From Lachnospiraceae bacterium (GTDB lineage Bacteria; Bacillota_A; Clostridia; Lachnospirales; Lachnospiraceae): DNA of 19,371 nt. Below the pieces are notes generated by a model that was not told the DNA's origin, did no database searches, and saw only the letters and a program-made list of their open reading frames with translations. How positions within the stretch are numbered: position 1 is the stretch's first letter; the number at the start of each line of letters is the position of its first letter. The stretch is taken from positions 1 through 19,371 of the forward strand of contig JAEEWS010000048.1 in assembly GCA_016287765.1 (NCBI GenBank), given 5' to 3'. The translations under genes and the position numbers were made by a program. Shown piece after piece: positions 6,933-13,526 of the stretch.

Positions 6933-7686
6933 CGCTTACATCACCTCCCAGAAGAGTAACAACATCGATGATCTTGTCAAAGAACTCCTTGCGTTTTGCG
7001 CTGCCCCGGTTGATCTCTGTAAAGATCCTTCCGTCTTTTATGAAGAGGACGCGGCTTGCATAGCTGGCGGCAAAACTGTCATGGGTTACCATCATTATGG
7101 TGGCATTGTATTCATTATTAAGGAAATTGAAGCGTTCCAGAAGGAGGCCGGAGGATTTGGAATCAAGAGCTCCCGTAGGCTCGTCCGCAAGGATCAGCCT
7201 GGGATTGGTGACTATGGCTCTGGCGCAGGCAACTCGCTGCTTTTGACCTCCTGAAAGCTGAAAGGGGTATTTTGAAAGAATGTCGCTTATACCCAATTGT
7301 CCGGCTACAATCTGTATTGCCTTATCAATCGTCTCCGCGGGCCATTTTTGGATGGTGAGGGAGAGCGCAATGTTTTCGTAAGCAGTAAGAGTATCAAGAA
7401 GATTAAAATCCTGAAAAATAAACCCGAGTTTTTCACGGCGAAAATGGTTCAGCTCCTTTCCTTTAAGTGCGGTGATGTCCTGATCTTCAAGAAAGATGTG
7501 ACCGGCTGTCACTCTGTCGATGGTGGATATGCAATTAAGAAGTGTGGTCTTACCGCTTCCCGAAGCACCCATGATAGCCAGGAATTCCCCTTTGTCCACT
7601 TTAAAGGATATATCATCAATAGCCTTTGTGAGACTGGATCTGTTGCCGTAATATTTTTCCACATTTTGTACTTTGAGTAATTCCAT
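6922..7686 (-). CDS. BceA-like ABC transporter ATP-binding protein
   Basis: The ATPase partner of the downstream permease, 254 residues. Visible motifs are Walker A GASGSGKTT (40-48), the Q-loop FQDFNLLD, the signature LSGGQKQR (144-151), Walker B LILADEP (164-170) with the following TGALD loop, and the switch histidine in MMVTHD. The start is taken at MELLKV: the ATG at 7686 has AAAGGA seven bases upstream, and most BceA/LolD-like proteins begin this way. An upstream in-frame ATG at 7704 contributes this very AAAGGA site and is probably not used. All nucleotide-binding motifs are intact. The gene is downstream of the kinase gene after a 128-bp gap that may hold a separate inducible promoter. 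Confidence 0.93.
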   Translation of the reverse strand: MELLKVQNVEKYYGNRSSLTKAIDDISFKVDKGEFLAIMGASGSGKTTLLNCISTIDRVTAGHIFLEDQDITALKGKELNHFRREKLGFIFQDFNLLDTLTAYENIALSLTIQKWPAETIDKAIQIVAGQLGISDILSKYPFQLSGGQKQRVACARAIVTNPRLILADEPTGALDSKSSGLLLERFNFLNNEYNATIMMVTHDSFAASYASRVLFIKDGRIFTEINRGSAKRKEFFDKIIDVVTLLGGDVSDAL

Positions 7687-7713
7687 AAAACTGTTTCCTT
7701 TCATTTTTTCTGT

Positions 7714-7742
7714 ATTTTAATCCTATTTCCGGGCCTTGTCGT
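7714..7742 (-). promoter_or_regulatory. Possible promoter of the bceAB-like transporter genes
   Basis: On the - strand, ACGACA (7737-7742) and TAAAAT (7714-7719) are 17 bp apart, in the gap between the kinase stop codon and the ATPase start. In Bce systems the response regulator usually activates a promoter at this place. I could not identify a clear regulator repeat, so this is a positional inference with moderate consensus matches. Confidence 0.4.
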
Positions 7743-7814
7743 TTTTCTAATATTATTTAACCTTACATTTTTGAAAGGAAAGCGGCCTTCTTTGGATGAG
7801 GGCAGTGCGCAGCT

Positions 7815-8855
7815 TTAGGACATTTTAAGATGTTGATCCTCGGAAAAGAAGATCTTGAATTCCGTATATTCGTCCTTTACAGAGGATACTTTGATGCCGT
7901 GCCCTAAGCGCCGGCAGAGGTTCTTTACTATATAAAGACCCATGCCCGTGGAACCCGGACTCTTATGACCGTTGGTTCCGGTAAAGCTTTTTTCAAAGAT
8001 CCTGGGGAGGTCTTCCTCCGGTATACCCATACCGTTGTCTCTGTAGGAAAGGACGGTGTACTCCGGAGTTTTTTCTGCGGTCACGGTTATGACCAAAGGC
8101 CTTTCCAAAGACATGTATTTAAGGCTGTTGGCCATTAACTGACCGATAATGAACTCCAGCCATTTTCCGTCGGTAAGAACTTTTACATCCAGGCCCGAGG
8201 CACGGATCTCGGCATTTTCCATCTGCAATGCATCCCTGTTCTTAACAGCCACGCCGCCAAAGATCTTTTGCAGGGAAACGTCCTTTATTATATAGTCTTT
8301 TTCAGCATTTTCGCTGCGGGCGTAATACAGTACATTTTCTATATAGTCATCCAGCCTTTTTATCTGAGTCCTGATCTTTGTGATAGACGGATCAGCCTCC
8401 CGGTCCTGCCGGAGATCTGCGCTGTTTTTGCAGATCAGTTCCATTGTAGCCACGGGTAGCTTGGCCTCATGGACCCACATCTCTATGTATTCCCTGAATT
8501 CTTTGTTCAGCAGCCTGTATGAAGCCACCTGATCCGCCATGGATTTGGAACAGGACAGGAGAACGTCCGACAGGATCCTTCCCTCAAGAAAAGAAGGGTC
8601 CGGTAGCATTTCCGAAAGCAGGTACTTCTTGTCCAGATCTCTCAGGGAGTTAAGGACAGGCTCATAAAAGTCTTTTTTTCTTTTATAATCCATAATGTCC
8701 GCAATAAGGGTGCAGATCACAAAGATCACGGCCAGAGCGACCACCGCGCCGGCATTTACTTTGAAGGCAACGAGAAAGATCGCCGCCGTAAGAACTGCCA
8801 CCGCCCTTATAATAAGAACAAAGTATTTGTCTTTTATATATGATGCATATGTCAT
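7815..8855 (-). CDS. BceS-like intramembrane-sensing histidine kinase
   Basis: A histidine kinase of 346 residues. Two N-terminal helices (about 12-31 and 36-54) are separated by only a few residues, so it has almost no outside sensor domain. This is the hallmark of intramembrane-sensing BceS-type kinases, which take their signal from the partner BceAB transporter. The phospho-acceptor is H129 in MWVHEAKLP. The ATP-binding domain shows the N box QLMANSLKY (N243), G1 box DNGMGIP (273-279), F box FEKSFTG and G2 box GSTGMGLYIV (301-310), all intact. Its start overlaps the response-regulator stop in an ATGA, which implies translational coupling. Confidence 0.93.
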   Translation of the reverse strand: MTYASYIKDKYFVLIIRAVAVLTAAIFLVAFKVNAGAVVALAVIFVICTLIADIMDYKRKKDFYEPVLNSLRDLDKKYLLSEMLPDPSFLEGRILSDVLLSCSKSMADQVASYRLLNKEFREYIEMWVHEAKLPVATMELICKNSADLRQDREADPSITKIRTQIKRLDDYIENVLYYARSENAEKDYIIKDVSLQKIFGGVAVKNRDALQMENAEIRASGLDVKVLTDGKWLEFIIGQLMANSLKYMSLERPLVITVTAEKTPEYTVLSYRDNGMGIPEEDLPRIFEKSFTGTNGHKSPGSTGMGLYIVKNLCRRLGHGIKVSSVKDEYTEFKIFFSEDQHLKMS

Positions 8856-9514
8856 CTCAACACGTACCCCTGTTTCTTTCTTGTCTCTATTGCTTCGGGG
8901 ATCCCCAGATCCGCAAGCTTGGAACGAAGTCGGCTTATATTAACGGACAGAGTATTGTCATTTATGAATTCATTATTGTCCCAGAGGACAGTCATGAGGT
9001 CATCTCTGGAAACTATCTCCTCGGGGTGATCCAAAAGAGTCTGGAATATCAGCATTTCGTTTTTTGTGAGGAGGATCTCATTGGTGTCCGAGGCCAGGAT
9101 ACCCTTCAGGCTGTTTATGCGTATGTTTTTGTAAACTCTTTCCTGACCGGTCTTACGGGCTCTTTTTAGCACGGCAGAGATCCTTAAAAGAAGGATGGTG
9201 GGGTTATAGGGCTTGGTGATATAGTCATCCGCGCCGTAGCTCATGGAAAGCACTTCGTCAAGTTCGCCCGTTCTGCTGGTAAGCATGATGACGGGAGTGT
9301 CCTTTACTTTTCTGAATTCCTGCAAAAGGGCTTCTCCGTTGGAATTCGGAAGATTAATGTCCAGGAGAAGGAGATCTGCGTCCGTGTTTTTGATCAGAGT
9401 ATCCACAGCCGAAAAGTCCGTGGCCTTTTCGGCAGAATAGCCGGCATTGGTCAAAAGCAGTGACAGCTCGTCTCTAAGGGTCTTGTCATCTTCTATTATA
9501 AGGATCTTGTTCAT
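8852..9514 (-). CDS. BceR-like OmpR-family response regulator
   Basis: A two-domain DNA-binding response regulator of 220 residues. The receiver domain has the acidic pair D9/D10, phospho-acceptor D52 in LLLLDINLP, T79 and K101 in TKPY. The C-terminal winged helix (about 125-220) has the usual recognition-helix region NTLSVNISRLRSKL and ends in GYVLR. An AGGAGG-type site (CGGAGG) precedes the ATG. It is the first gene of the rr-hk pair; a possible promoter with -10 TATATT lies just upstream, but its -35 is weak. Expected targets are the transporter genes immediately downstream. Confidence 0.93.
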   Translation of the reverse strand: MNKILIIEDDKTLRDELSLLLTNAGYSAEKATDFSAVDTLIKNTDADLLLLDINLPNSNGEALLQEFRKVKDTPVIMLTSRTGELDEVLSMSYGADDYITKPYNPTILLLRISAVLKRARKTGQERVYKNIRINSLKGILASDTNEILLTKNEMLIFQTLLDHPEEIVSRDDLMTVLWDNNEFINDNTLSVNISRLRSKLADLGIPEAIETRKKQGYVLR

Positions 9515-9567
9515 GTCTTACCTCCGGGGTTATGGGAATATAACGATTTTACAACTTTTCGGATAAT

Positions 9568-9602
9568 AAAAAAACCGTCTTTAAGCTATTTCTTAAAGAC
9601 GG
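9568..9602 (-). terminator. Intrinsic terminator of prs
   Basis: CCGTCTTTAAG (9575-9585) and CTTAAAGACGG (9592-9602) form a perfect 11-bp stem. On the - strand it is followed by seven T. It lies about 170 bp beyond the prs stop codon, because a foldback element separates them. Confidence 0.85.
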
Positions 9603-9612
9603 TGAAAATTTA

Positions 9613-9776
9613 CTAGTACAGCGGTTTTAAAATAAATGGACTAATGCGCAGAATGCTTGCTCGAATGCTCGTGCGTGAAAACGCAGGTGTAGCGGGCTAC
9701 TCCGAGGCTTTCATGTACGGGCAGTCGGGTAAGCAGGCAAGCATTCGGTCCAGTTATTTAATAACCGATGTACTAG
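9613..9776. mobile_element. Foldback MITE flanked by CTAG, inserted at the prs stop codon
   Basis: A non-coding element of about 156 bp (9617-9772) flanked by CTAG on both sides (9613-9616, 9773-9776). The two ends are long imperfect inverted repeats. They read TACAGCGGTT and TACATCGGTT from the outside and stay alignable without gaps for roughly 65-70 bp, to a shared CGTG/CATGAAA stretch. The right arm with its flanking CTAG is the 80-bp block also found at 1895-1974. There is no room for a transposase, so it would have been moved in trans. CTAG as a 4-bp target duplication is inferred from both ends; the insertion-sequence family is not assigned. On the prs transcript the element would form a large hairpin in the 3' untranslated region. 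Confidence 0.75.
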
Positions 9777-10954
9777 TTATTAAGCTGATTGTTCTTGTAC
9801 TTCTCGATGAATTTCTGTATACGGGCCGTAGGACTTAAGAACTCGCTGATGGAGCGGTCGTGGTTCATGGCGTCGATGAGAAGCGCAATGTACTTGGCCA
9901 TTTCTGCGGTAGCATAGTAAGGACGGGACAAAAGCTCGGGAGTCTGATAAACAAGGTTTGTGGTGATCATGAGATCGAATACCTTTTCTTCAAAGGCCTT
10001 GTCGAAGGCTGCCAGACCGTTGGTGAAAAGTCCGAAGGTGGAACAGAGGAAGATCCTCTTTGCTTTTCTTGCCTTGAGCTCTCTTGCGGTGTCCAGAAGG
10101 CTCTCACCGGAGGAGATCATATCGTCGATGATGATGACATCCTTACCTTCCACATCGGAACCCAGGAATTCGTGAGCAACGATGGGGTTTCTGCCGTTTA
10201 CGATCTTTGTATAATCGCGGCGTTTGTAAAACATACCTACATCGATACCGGTAACGGAACCGAAGTAAACCGCACGTCCCATGGCTCCTTCATCAGGGCT
10301 TATTACCATTGAATGCTGGGTATCAAGAGTGATATCGGGCACTTTTTTAAGAAGGGCTTTAAGGAACTGATAGGTAGGCTGTACTGTCTCGAAAGAATGT
10401 AAAGGAATAGCGTTCTGAACTCTGGGGTCATGAGCATCAAAGGTAATGATGGAGTCAACACCCATGTTGATAAGATCCTGAAGAGCAAGGGCACAGTCCA
10501 GAGATTCTCTGGCACTTCTCTTGTGCTGTCTGCCTTCATAGAGGAAGGGCATGATCACGGTGATCCTGCGGGCTTTACCACCCACGGCTGCGATCAAACG
10601 CTTAAGATCCGAAAAATGATCGTCGGGGGACATGTGATTTTCATGACCGCTGACGGTGTATGTAATGGAATAATTGGTAACATCAACAAGGAAGTAGATA
10701 TCGTCTCCGCGCACGGTCTCTTTGATAAGACCTTTGGCTTCGCCCGATCCGAAACGAGGGCATTCTGCATCTACAAGGTAAGAATCCTTCTTGTAGTCCT
10801 CGAAATTGATGGTGTTCATTTCCTCGTGAGTACGTCCGCTACGCCACTCAACGATGTACTTGTCCACCTTCTTTGCAATGTCGTCACAGCTTCGCAATGC
10901 TATAATGCCGAGCTTGCCGACGGGAATGGTGCTCCAGATTTCATCCTGAGACAT
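9773..10954 (-). CDS. prs: Ribose-phosphate pyrophosphokinase (PRPP synthetase), clostridial long form
   Basis: A 393-residue cytosolic enzyme expected to make PRPP from ribose 5-phosphate and ATP for nucleotide, histidine and tryptophan synthesis. Family features are PFLYEGRQHKRSARESL (136-152, equivalent to the ATP-binding YxRQDRK region), FDAHDPRVQNAIP (172-184), the catalytic loop MFYKRRDYTK (241-250) and the PRPP-binding loop IIDDMISSGES (275-285). It is longer than the usual ~315 residues, with an extended N-terminus, and its loop reads SSGES where standard enzymes have DTAGT, so it belongs to a divergent branch. The ATG has GGAGG seven bases upstream. The last bases of the gene are special: the TAG stop lies in the CTAG that borders the MITE. 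The gene has its own strong promoter. Confidence 0.87.
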   Translation of the reverse strand: MSQDEIWSTIPVGKLGIIALRSCDDIAKKVDKYIVEWRSGRTHEEMNTINFEDYKKDSYLVDAECPRFGSGEAKGLIKETVRGDDIYFLVDVTNYSITYTVSGHENHMSPDDHFSDLKRLIAAVGGKARRITVIMPFLYEGRQHKRSARESLDCALALQDLINMGVDSIITFDAHDPRVQNAIPLHSFETVQPTYQFLKALLKKVPDITLDTQHSMVISPDEGAMGRAVYFGSVTGIDVGMFYKRRDYTKIVNGRNPIVAHEFLGSDVEGKDVIIIDDMISSGESLLDTARELKARKAKRIFLCSTFGLFTNGLAAFDKAFEEKVFDLMITTNLVYQTPELLSRPYYATAEMAKYIALLIDAMNHDRSISEFLSPTARIQKFIEKYKNNQLNN

Positions 10955-11018
10955 TTTTGGTCCTCCAGCTAATTAACAATATAATATGTAAATAGTTGCT
11001 TTTGTAAACCCGCGACAC

Positions 11019-11047
11019 ACTTTACAGCAAGTTTTTACGTTTGTCAA
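11019..11047 (-). promoter_or_regulatory. Strong promoter of prs
   Basis: On the - strand a perfect TTGACA (11042-11047) and TAAAGT (11019-11024) are 17 bp apart. It starts one base after the dnaI stop codon, so prs has its own promoter although it follows the dnaD-dnaI genes on the same strand. The predicted leader is about 58 nt. Confidence 0.8.
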
Positions 11048-11048
11048 G

Positions 11049-12056
11049 TCACAGAGCACTGTACTTTTTCGCCAAACGGATGTCCTTGCCATAGAATTTA
11101 TATAGGGTGTAAAGGCCAACAACTCTTGAAAAATTTCTTTCTCCATAGGTCTCTTTCATTTCCAGAGGGGTGAGATTTGTGGAGATGATGGTGGAGTGTT
11201 TGCCCAAAAGCCTTTCATTGATGACCGTGTTAAGCTCGGATACGGTAAATTCAGTGATGTTTTCGGTGCCGAGATCGTCTATGATCAGAAGATCGCAGTT
11301 AAAAACATATCTGCCGAGTTCGGTTGAGGTTTTTTCATCGCCGTTTTTGGATATCAATTCTTTTCTTAAGATATCAAAAAGCTGGGGCGCCGAAAGATAG
11401 AGGACAGTATATCCTTTTTTTAGGAGCTCATTGGCTATGCAGTGGGAGAGGAAGGTCTTTCCCAGGCCTGCATTTCCGGTAAAAAGCAGGTTTTCCTTGG
11501 AGGTTGAAAAGTTGGCAACAAACTCCTTGGCGTTCTTAAGGTACATGGACATAAGTTCGTAGCAGGTGAGTTTGCTGGCGGGATCTATATCATTTTTGCT
11601 GAAATAATCAAGACGGAAGGTGGAGAAATTTTCTGCTTTCAGAACCTCATTGAGGTTTGACTGGGAATAGAGCAGATCAACTATCTGTTGTTTGAAACAA
11701 TGACATTTTTCATTTCCTATGTAACCCGTGTCCTTACAGTCGGGGCAGGTATAGACAGGATCCAGATAGTTTGCGGGATAGCCGTTCTGCTGAAGAAGCA
11801 GGGCCTTTTGCTCAGCTATCCGGCCGATCTGTACTTTAAGGTCCCGAAGACGCTTATCGGCGTCCTCCACTCTGTTAAGTAAAGTCATCCGGGCATATTC
11901 CATGGAAGCGTCTATGGCTTCGTCATCCAGGATCTTATATTCGGGGATCTTAGTGATCACCTCGTTTTTTCTTGCATCCTGAAGCAGCCTGGTCTCGTTC
12001 TGCTTTTCTTCATAGTCCCGCATTATCTTTGTATATTGACTGTTAGTCAGTGCCAT
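11049..12056 (-). CDS. dnaI: DnaI/DnaC-like replicative helicase loader (AAA+ ATPase)
   Basis: A 335-residue AAA+ ATPase that loads the replicative helicase at origins and restart sites. A coiled-coil-rich N-terminal part is followed by a zinc-binding cluster, CPDC...CHC (Cys about 104, 107, 118, 120), as in DnaI. The ATPase core has Walker A GNAGLGKT (194-201), Walker B LLIIDDLG (256-263), and a sensor region with STNLTP. Start: the ATG at 12056 has GAGGG six bases upstream, while the ATG at 12062 overlaps the dnaD stop and has no usable spacing. It is translationally close to dnaD, and the two form one operon. Replication loading is the usual role for this pair; a phage or transposon DnaC homologue is unlikely in this setting. 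Confidence 0.92.
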   Translation of the reverse strand: MALTNSQYTKIMRDYEEKQNETRLLQDARKNEVITKIPEYKILDDEAIDASMEYARMTLLNRVEDADKRLRDLKVQIGRIAEQKALLLQQNGYPANYLDPVYTCPDCKDTGYIGNEKCHCFKQQIVDLLYSQSNLNEVLKAENFSTFRLDYFSKNDIDPASKLTCYELMSMYLKNAKEFVANFSTSKENLLFTGNAGLGKTFLSHCIANELLKKGYTVLYLSAPQLFDILRKELISKNGDEKTSTELGRYVFNCDLLIIDDLGTENITEFTVSELNTVINERLLGKHSTIISTNLTPLEMKETYGERNFSRVVGLYTLYKFYGKDIRLAKKYSAL

Positions 12057-12058
12057 GT

Positions 12059-13207
12059 TCATCCCTCTTGCTTAATTGAAATACCCAACGATTTTTCAAG
12101 CATTAAACGTTCTATTTCTTTCATATCTTCAGCGGAATATTCTCTCTGGGTGTATCTGTTCAGATAGTTTTCCGCAGATTTTGACACGGATCTTCCGGTT
12201 TTGGATCTTTTTGCACTTTTGGCCTCACTGAAGCTCTTGTCCTTTTCCGCAAGGGCGGAAAGGGTCTTTATGCCCTCTTCATTCCATGCCACAAGTATCT
12301 TATTGGCATAGGCAAAACTGGGTTTGCTGCATTTTAAAAGGGTTCTGTCGCAGGCTTCCTTGACCATTTCCGGGGAGAAGCCCAGATTTTCCCAGGATCT
12401 GATATATTTTTGCTCCTTATCTCCGGGAAGACGTCCCAGATTAAAGGCTTTATTGACTGCACTGAAGTAGTTACTGTAAACCACCGAATAGCCGTCTGCC
12501 TCTTCGACGGTAGATATGCCATGCTCGTACCAGTCGATGGCCACACTCTGGATGTAGGAAATGTTCCGCTTGTTTCTGCCTATGCACACCTCATAAAGAT
12601 GAAGGAGCAGATCGCTGGAAAAGTGAAGATCTCTGTAAAGGAAGATGACAAGGTTCTGATCGGCCTCGGTTAAAGGACGCTCCAGGTACATTTCCACCGC
12701 GTTGGTGAGCCATGAAACAGGCTCGGAAACAAGAGCCTTATTGATCTCCTCTCTGGTAAGAGTGGGAACGGACATGGGCGCGGGAGCTTCGGGAACTTTT
12801 TCAACAGGAGTTTCCGAAACCTTTGTTTCGGGCTTTTGAGCCTCGGTGCGTATATTATTAATGGAAATTACATTTGCTTTGGTGGATTTGGTCGTTGTCT
12901 TTAACTGATCAACGGTAAGATCAAGGAGTGTGATGCCTGTGATCTCGGAACCGTTGCGGGTGAGACGGATAACCTCGTTCTTTTCCCAATACTTTAAAGC
13001 ACGGGTTATGTCACTTTCCGTTTCATCAAAGAAATCAGCTGCCGAAGAAATGGAAAACTGCATTTCATTTCCAGTAAGACAACGTAAAAGATAAAGATAG
13101 ACCTTTACATAGGATCCGTTAGCCGAAGGCAGGAAACGATCTATAAAGACGTTCGGGATAACGGTTGCTGAATATTTACGTTCTGTATTGATCATTATGT
13201 CGCTCAT
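12059..13207 (-). CDS. dnaD: DnaD-like replication initiation protein
   Basis: A 382-residue DnaD/DnaB-type primosomal protein. The N-terminal ~100 residues look like the winged-helix domain of DnaD (NVFIDRFLPSANGSYVKVYLY onward). A variable, proline- and glutamate-rich linker (about 115-155) follows. The C-terminal part carries two copies of the helical DnaD-type domain (DDBH2), about 160-245 and 250-325, ending with a lysine-rich tail. The second copy has the YIRSWENLGFS and FAYANKILVAWNEEG region typical of the family. Together with DnaI it should help load helicase after DnaA opens the origin. AGGGG lies eight bases before the ATG; an internal ATG four codons later is less well placed. 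It is the first gene of the dnaD-dnaI operon. Confidence 0.9.
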   Translation of the reverse strand: MSDIMINTERKYSATVIPNVFIDRFLPSANGSYVKVYLYLLRCLTGNEMQFSISSAADFFDETESDITRALKYWEKNEVIRLTRNGSEITGITLLDLTVDQLKTTTKSTKANVISINNIRTEAQKPETKVSETPVEKVPEAPAPMSVPTLTREEINKALVSEPVSWLTNAVEMYLERPLTEADQNLVIFLYRDLHFSSDLLLHLYEVCIGRNKRNISYIQSVAIDWYEHGISTVEEADGYSVVYSNYFSAVNKAFNLGRLPGDKEQKYIRSWENLGFSPEMVKEACDRTLLKCSKPSFAYANKILVAWNEEGIKTLSALAEKDKSFSEAKSAKRSKTGRSVSKSAENYLNRYTQREYSAEDMKEIERLMLEKSLGISIKQEG

Positions 13208-13270
13208 TACTACTGCCCCTAGTGTTCACATTTTTTCATTTCCCATTGTCATGGTCGTAAAGGAAGCGCC

Positions 13271-13298
13271 AAGGCACGCTTATAGGGCGCGATGCCTT
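13271..13298 (-). other. Hairpin in the dnaD leader
   Basis: AAGGCA and TGCCTT pair, continued inward by CGC with GCG after a one-base bulge, inside the ~130-nt leader that the promoter at 13344-13372 would produce. No T run follows, so it is not an obvious terminator. Any control role is speculative. Confidence 0.3.
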
Positions 13299-13343
13299 TA
13301 AACAGCGGCTTTTTGGCCTTGCCTTGTAAACCCGACAGCAGGG

Positions 13344-13372
13344 ATTATAGCACAGAAAAACGGAACTTTGAA
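13344..13372 (-). promoter_or_regulatory. Promoter of the dnaD-dnaI operon (extended -10)
   Basis: On the - strand, TATAAT (13344-13349) is preceded by TGC, giving an extended -10. TTCAAA (13367-13372) lies 17 bp upstream as the -35. The first gene downstream is dnaD. Confidence 0.7.
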
Positions 13373-13408
13373 TTGATAATTTTTGGTTAGAGTCTTGTAG
13401 AATGGGAT

Positions 13409-13426
13409 TGTGGATAATGTGGATAA
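13409..13426 (-). promoter_or_regulatory. Two abutting perfect DnaA boxes
   Basis: TGTGGATAA occurs twice with no gap (13409-13417, 13418-13426). This is the reverse complement of the consensus DnaA box TTATCCACA, so the boxes point towards dnaD. They lie about 37 bp upstream of the dnaD -35, a natural site for transcriptional control by DnaA. Confidence 0.7.
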
Positions 13427-13473
13427 AAAAACTCTTGACAAGCTCAAAACCAAAAATTATGGGCGGGGGAAAC

Positions 13474-13509
13474 AAAAAAGGCTTTCCCGGGATTTTTCCC
13501 CGGAAAGCC
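13474..13509 (-). terminator. Intrinsic terminator of murC
   Basis: GGCTTTCCCGGG (13480-13491) and CCCCGGAAAGCC (13498-13509) form a near-perfect 12-bp stem. On the - strand TTTTTTG follows. It lies 18 bp after the murC stop and between the two pairs of DnaA boxes. Confidence 0.85.
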
Positions 13510-13526
13510 GTGGATAACGTGGAAAA
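13509..13526 (-). promoter_or_regulatory. Second pair of abutting DnaA-box-like 9-mers
   Basis: CGTGGATAA (13509-13517) and CGTGGAAAA (13518-13526) lie head to tail, in the same orientation and with the same 9-bp spacing as the pair 100 bp away. Each differs from the perfect box by one or two bases. They fill the space between the murC stop codon and its terminator. Confidence 0.45.

Noticed and set aside
9644..9838. 64-codon frame across the MITE and the end of prs
   Set aside because: It lies in the inverted-repeat arms and runs antisense into prs; it is explained by the repeat.
13236..13475. 79-codon - strand frame between murC and dnaD
   Set aside because: It covers the murC terminator, the DnaA boxes and the dnaD promoter; no ribosome binding site or domain is visible.
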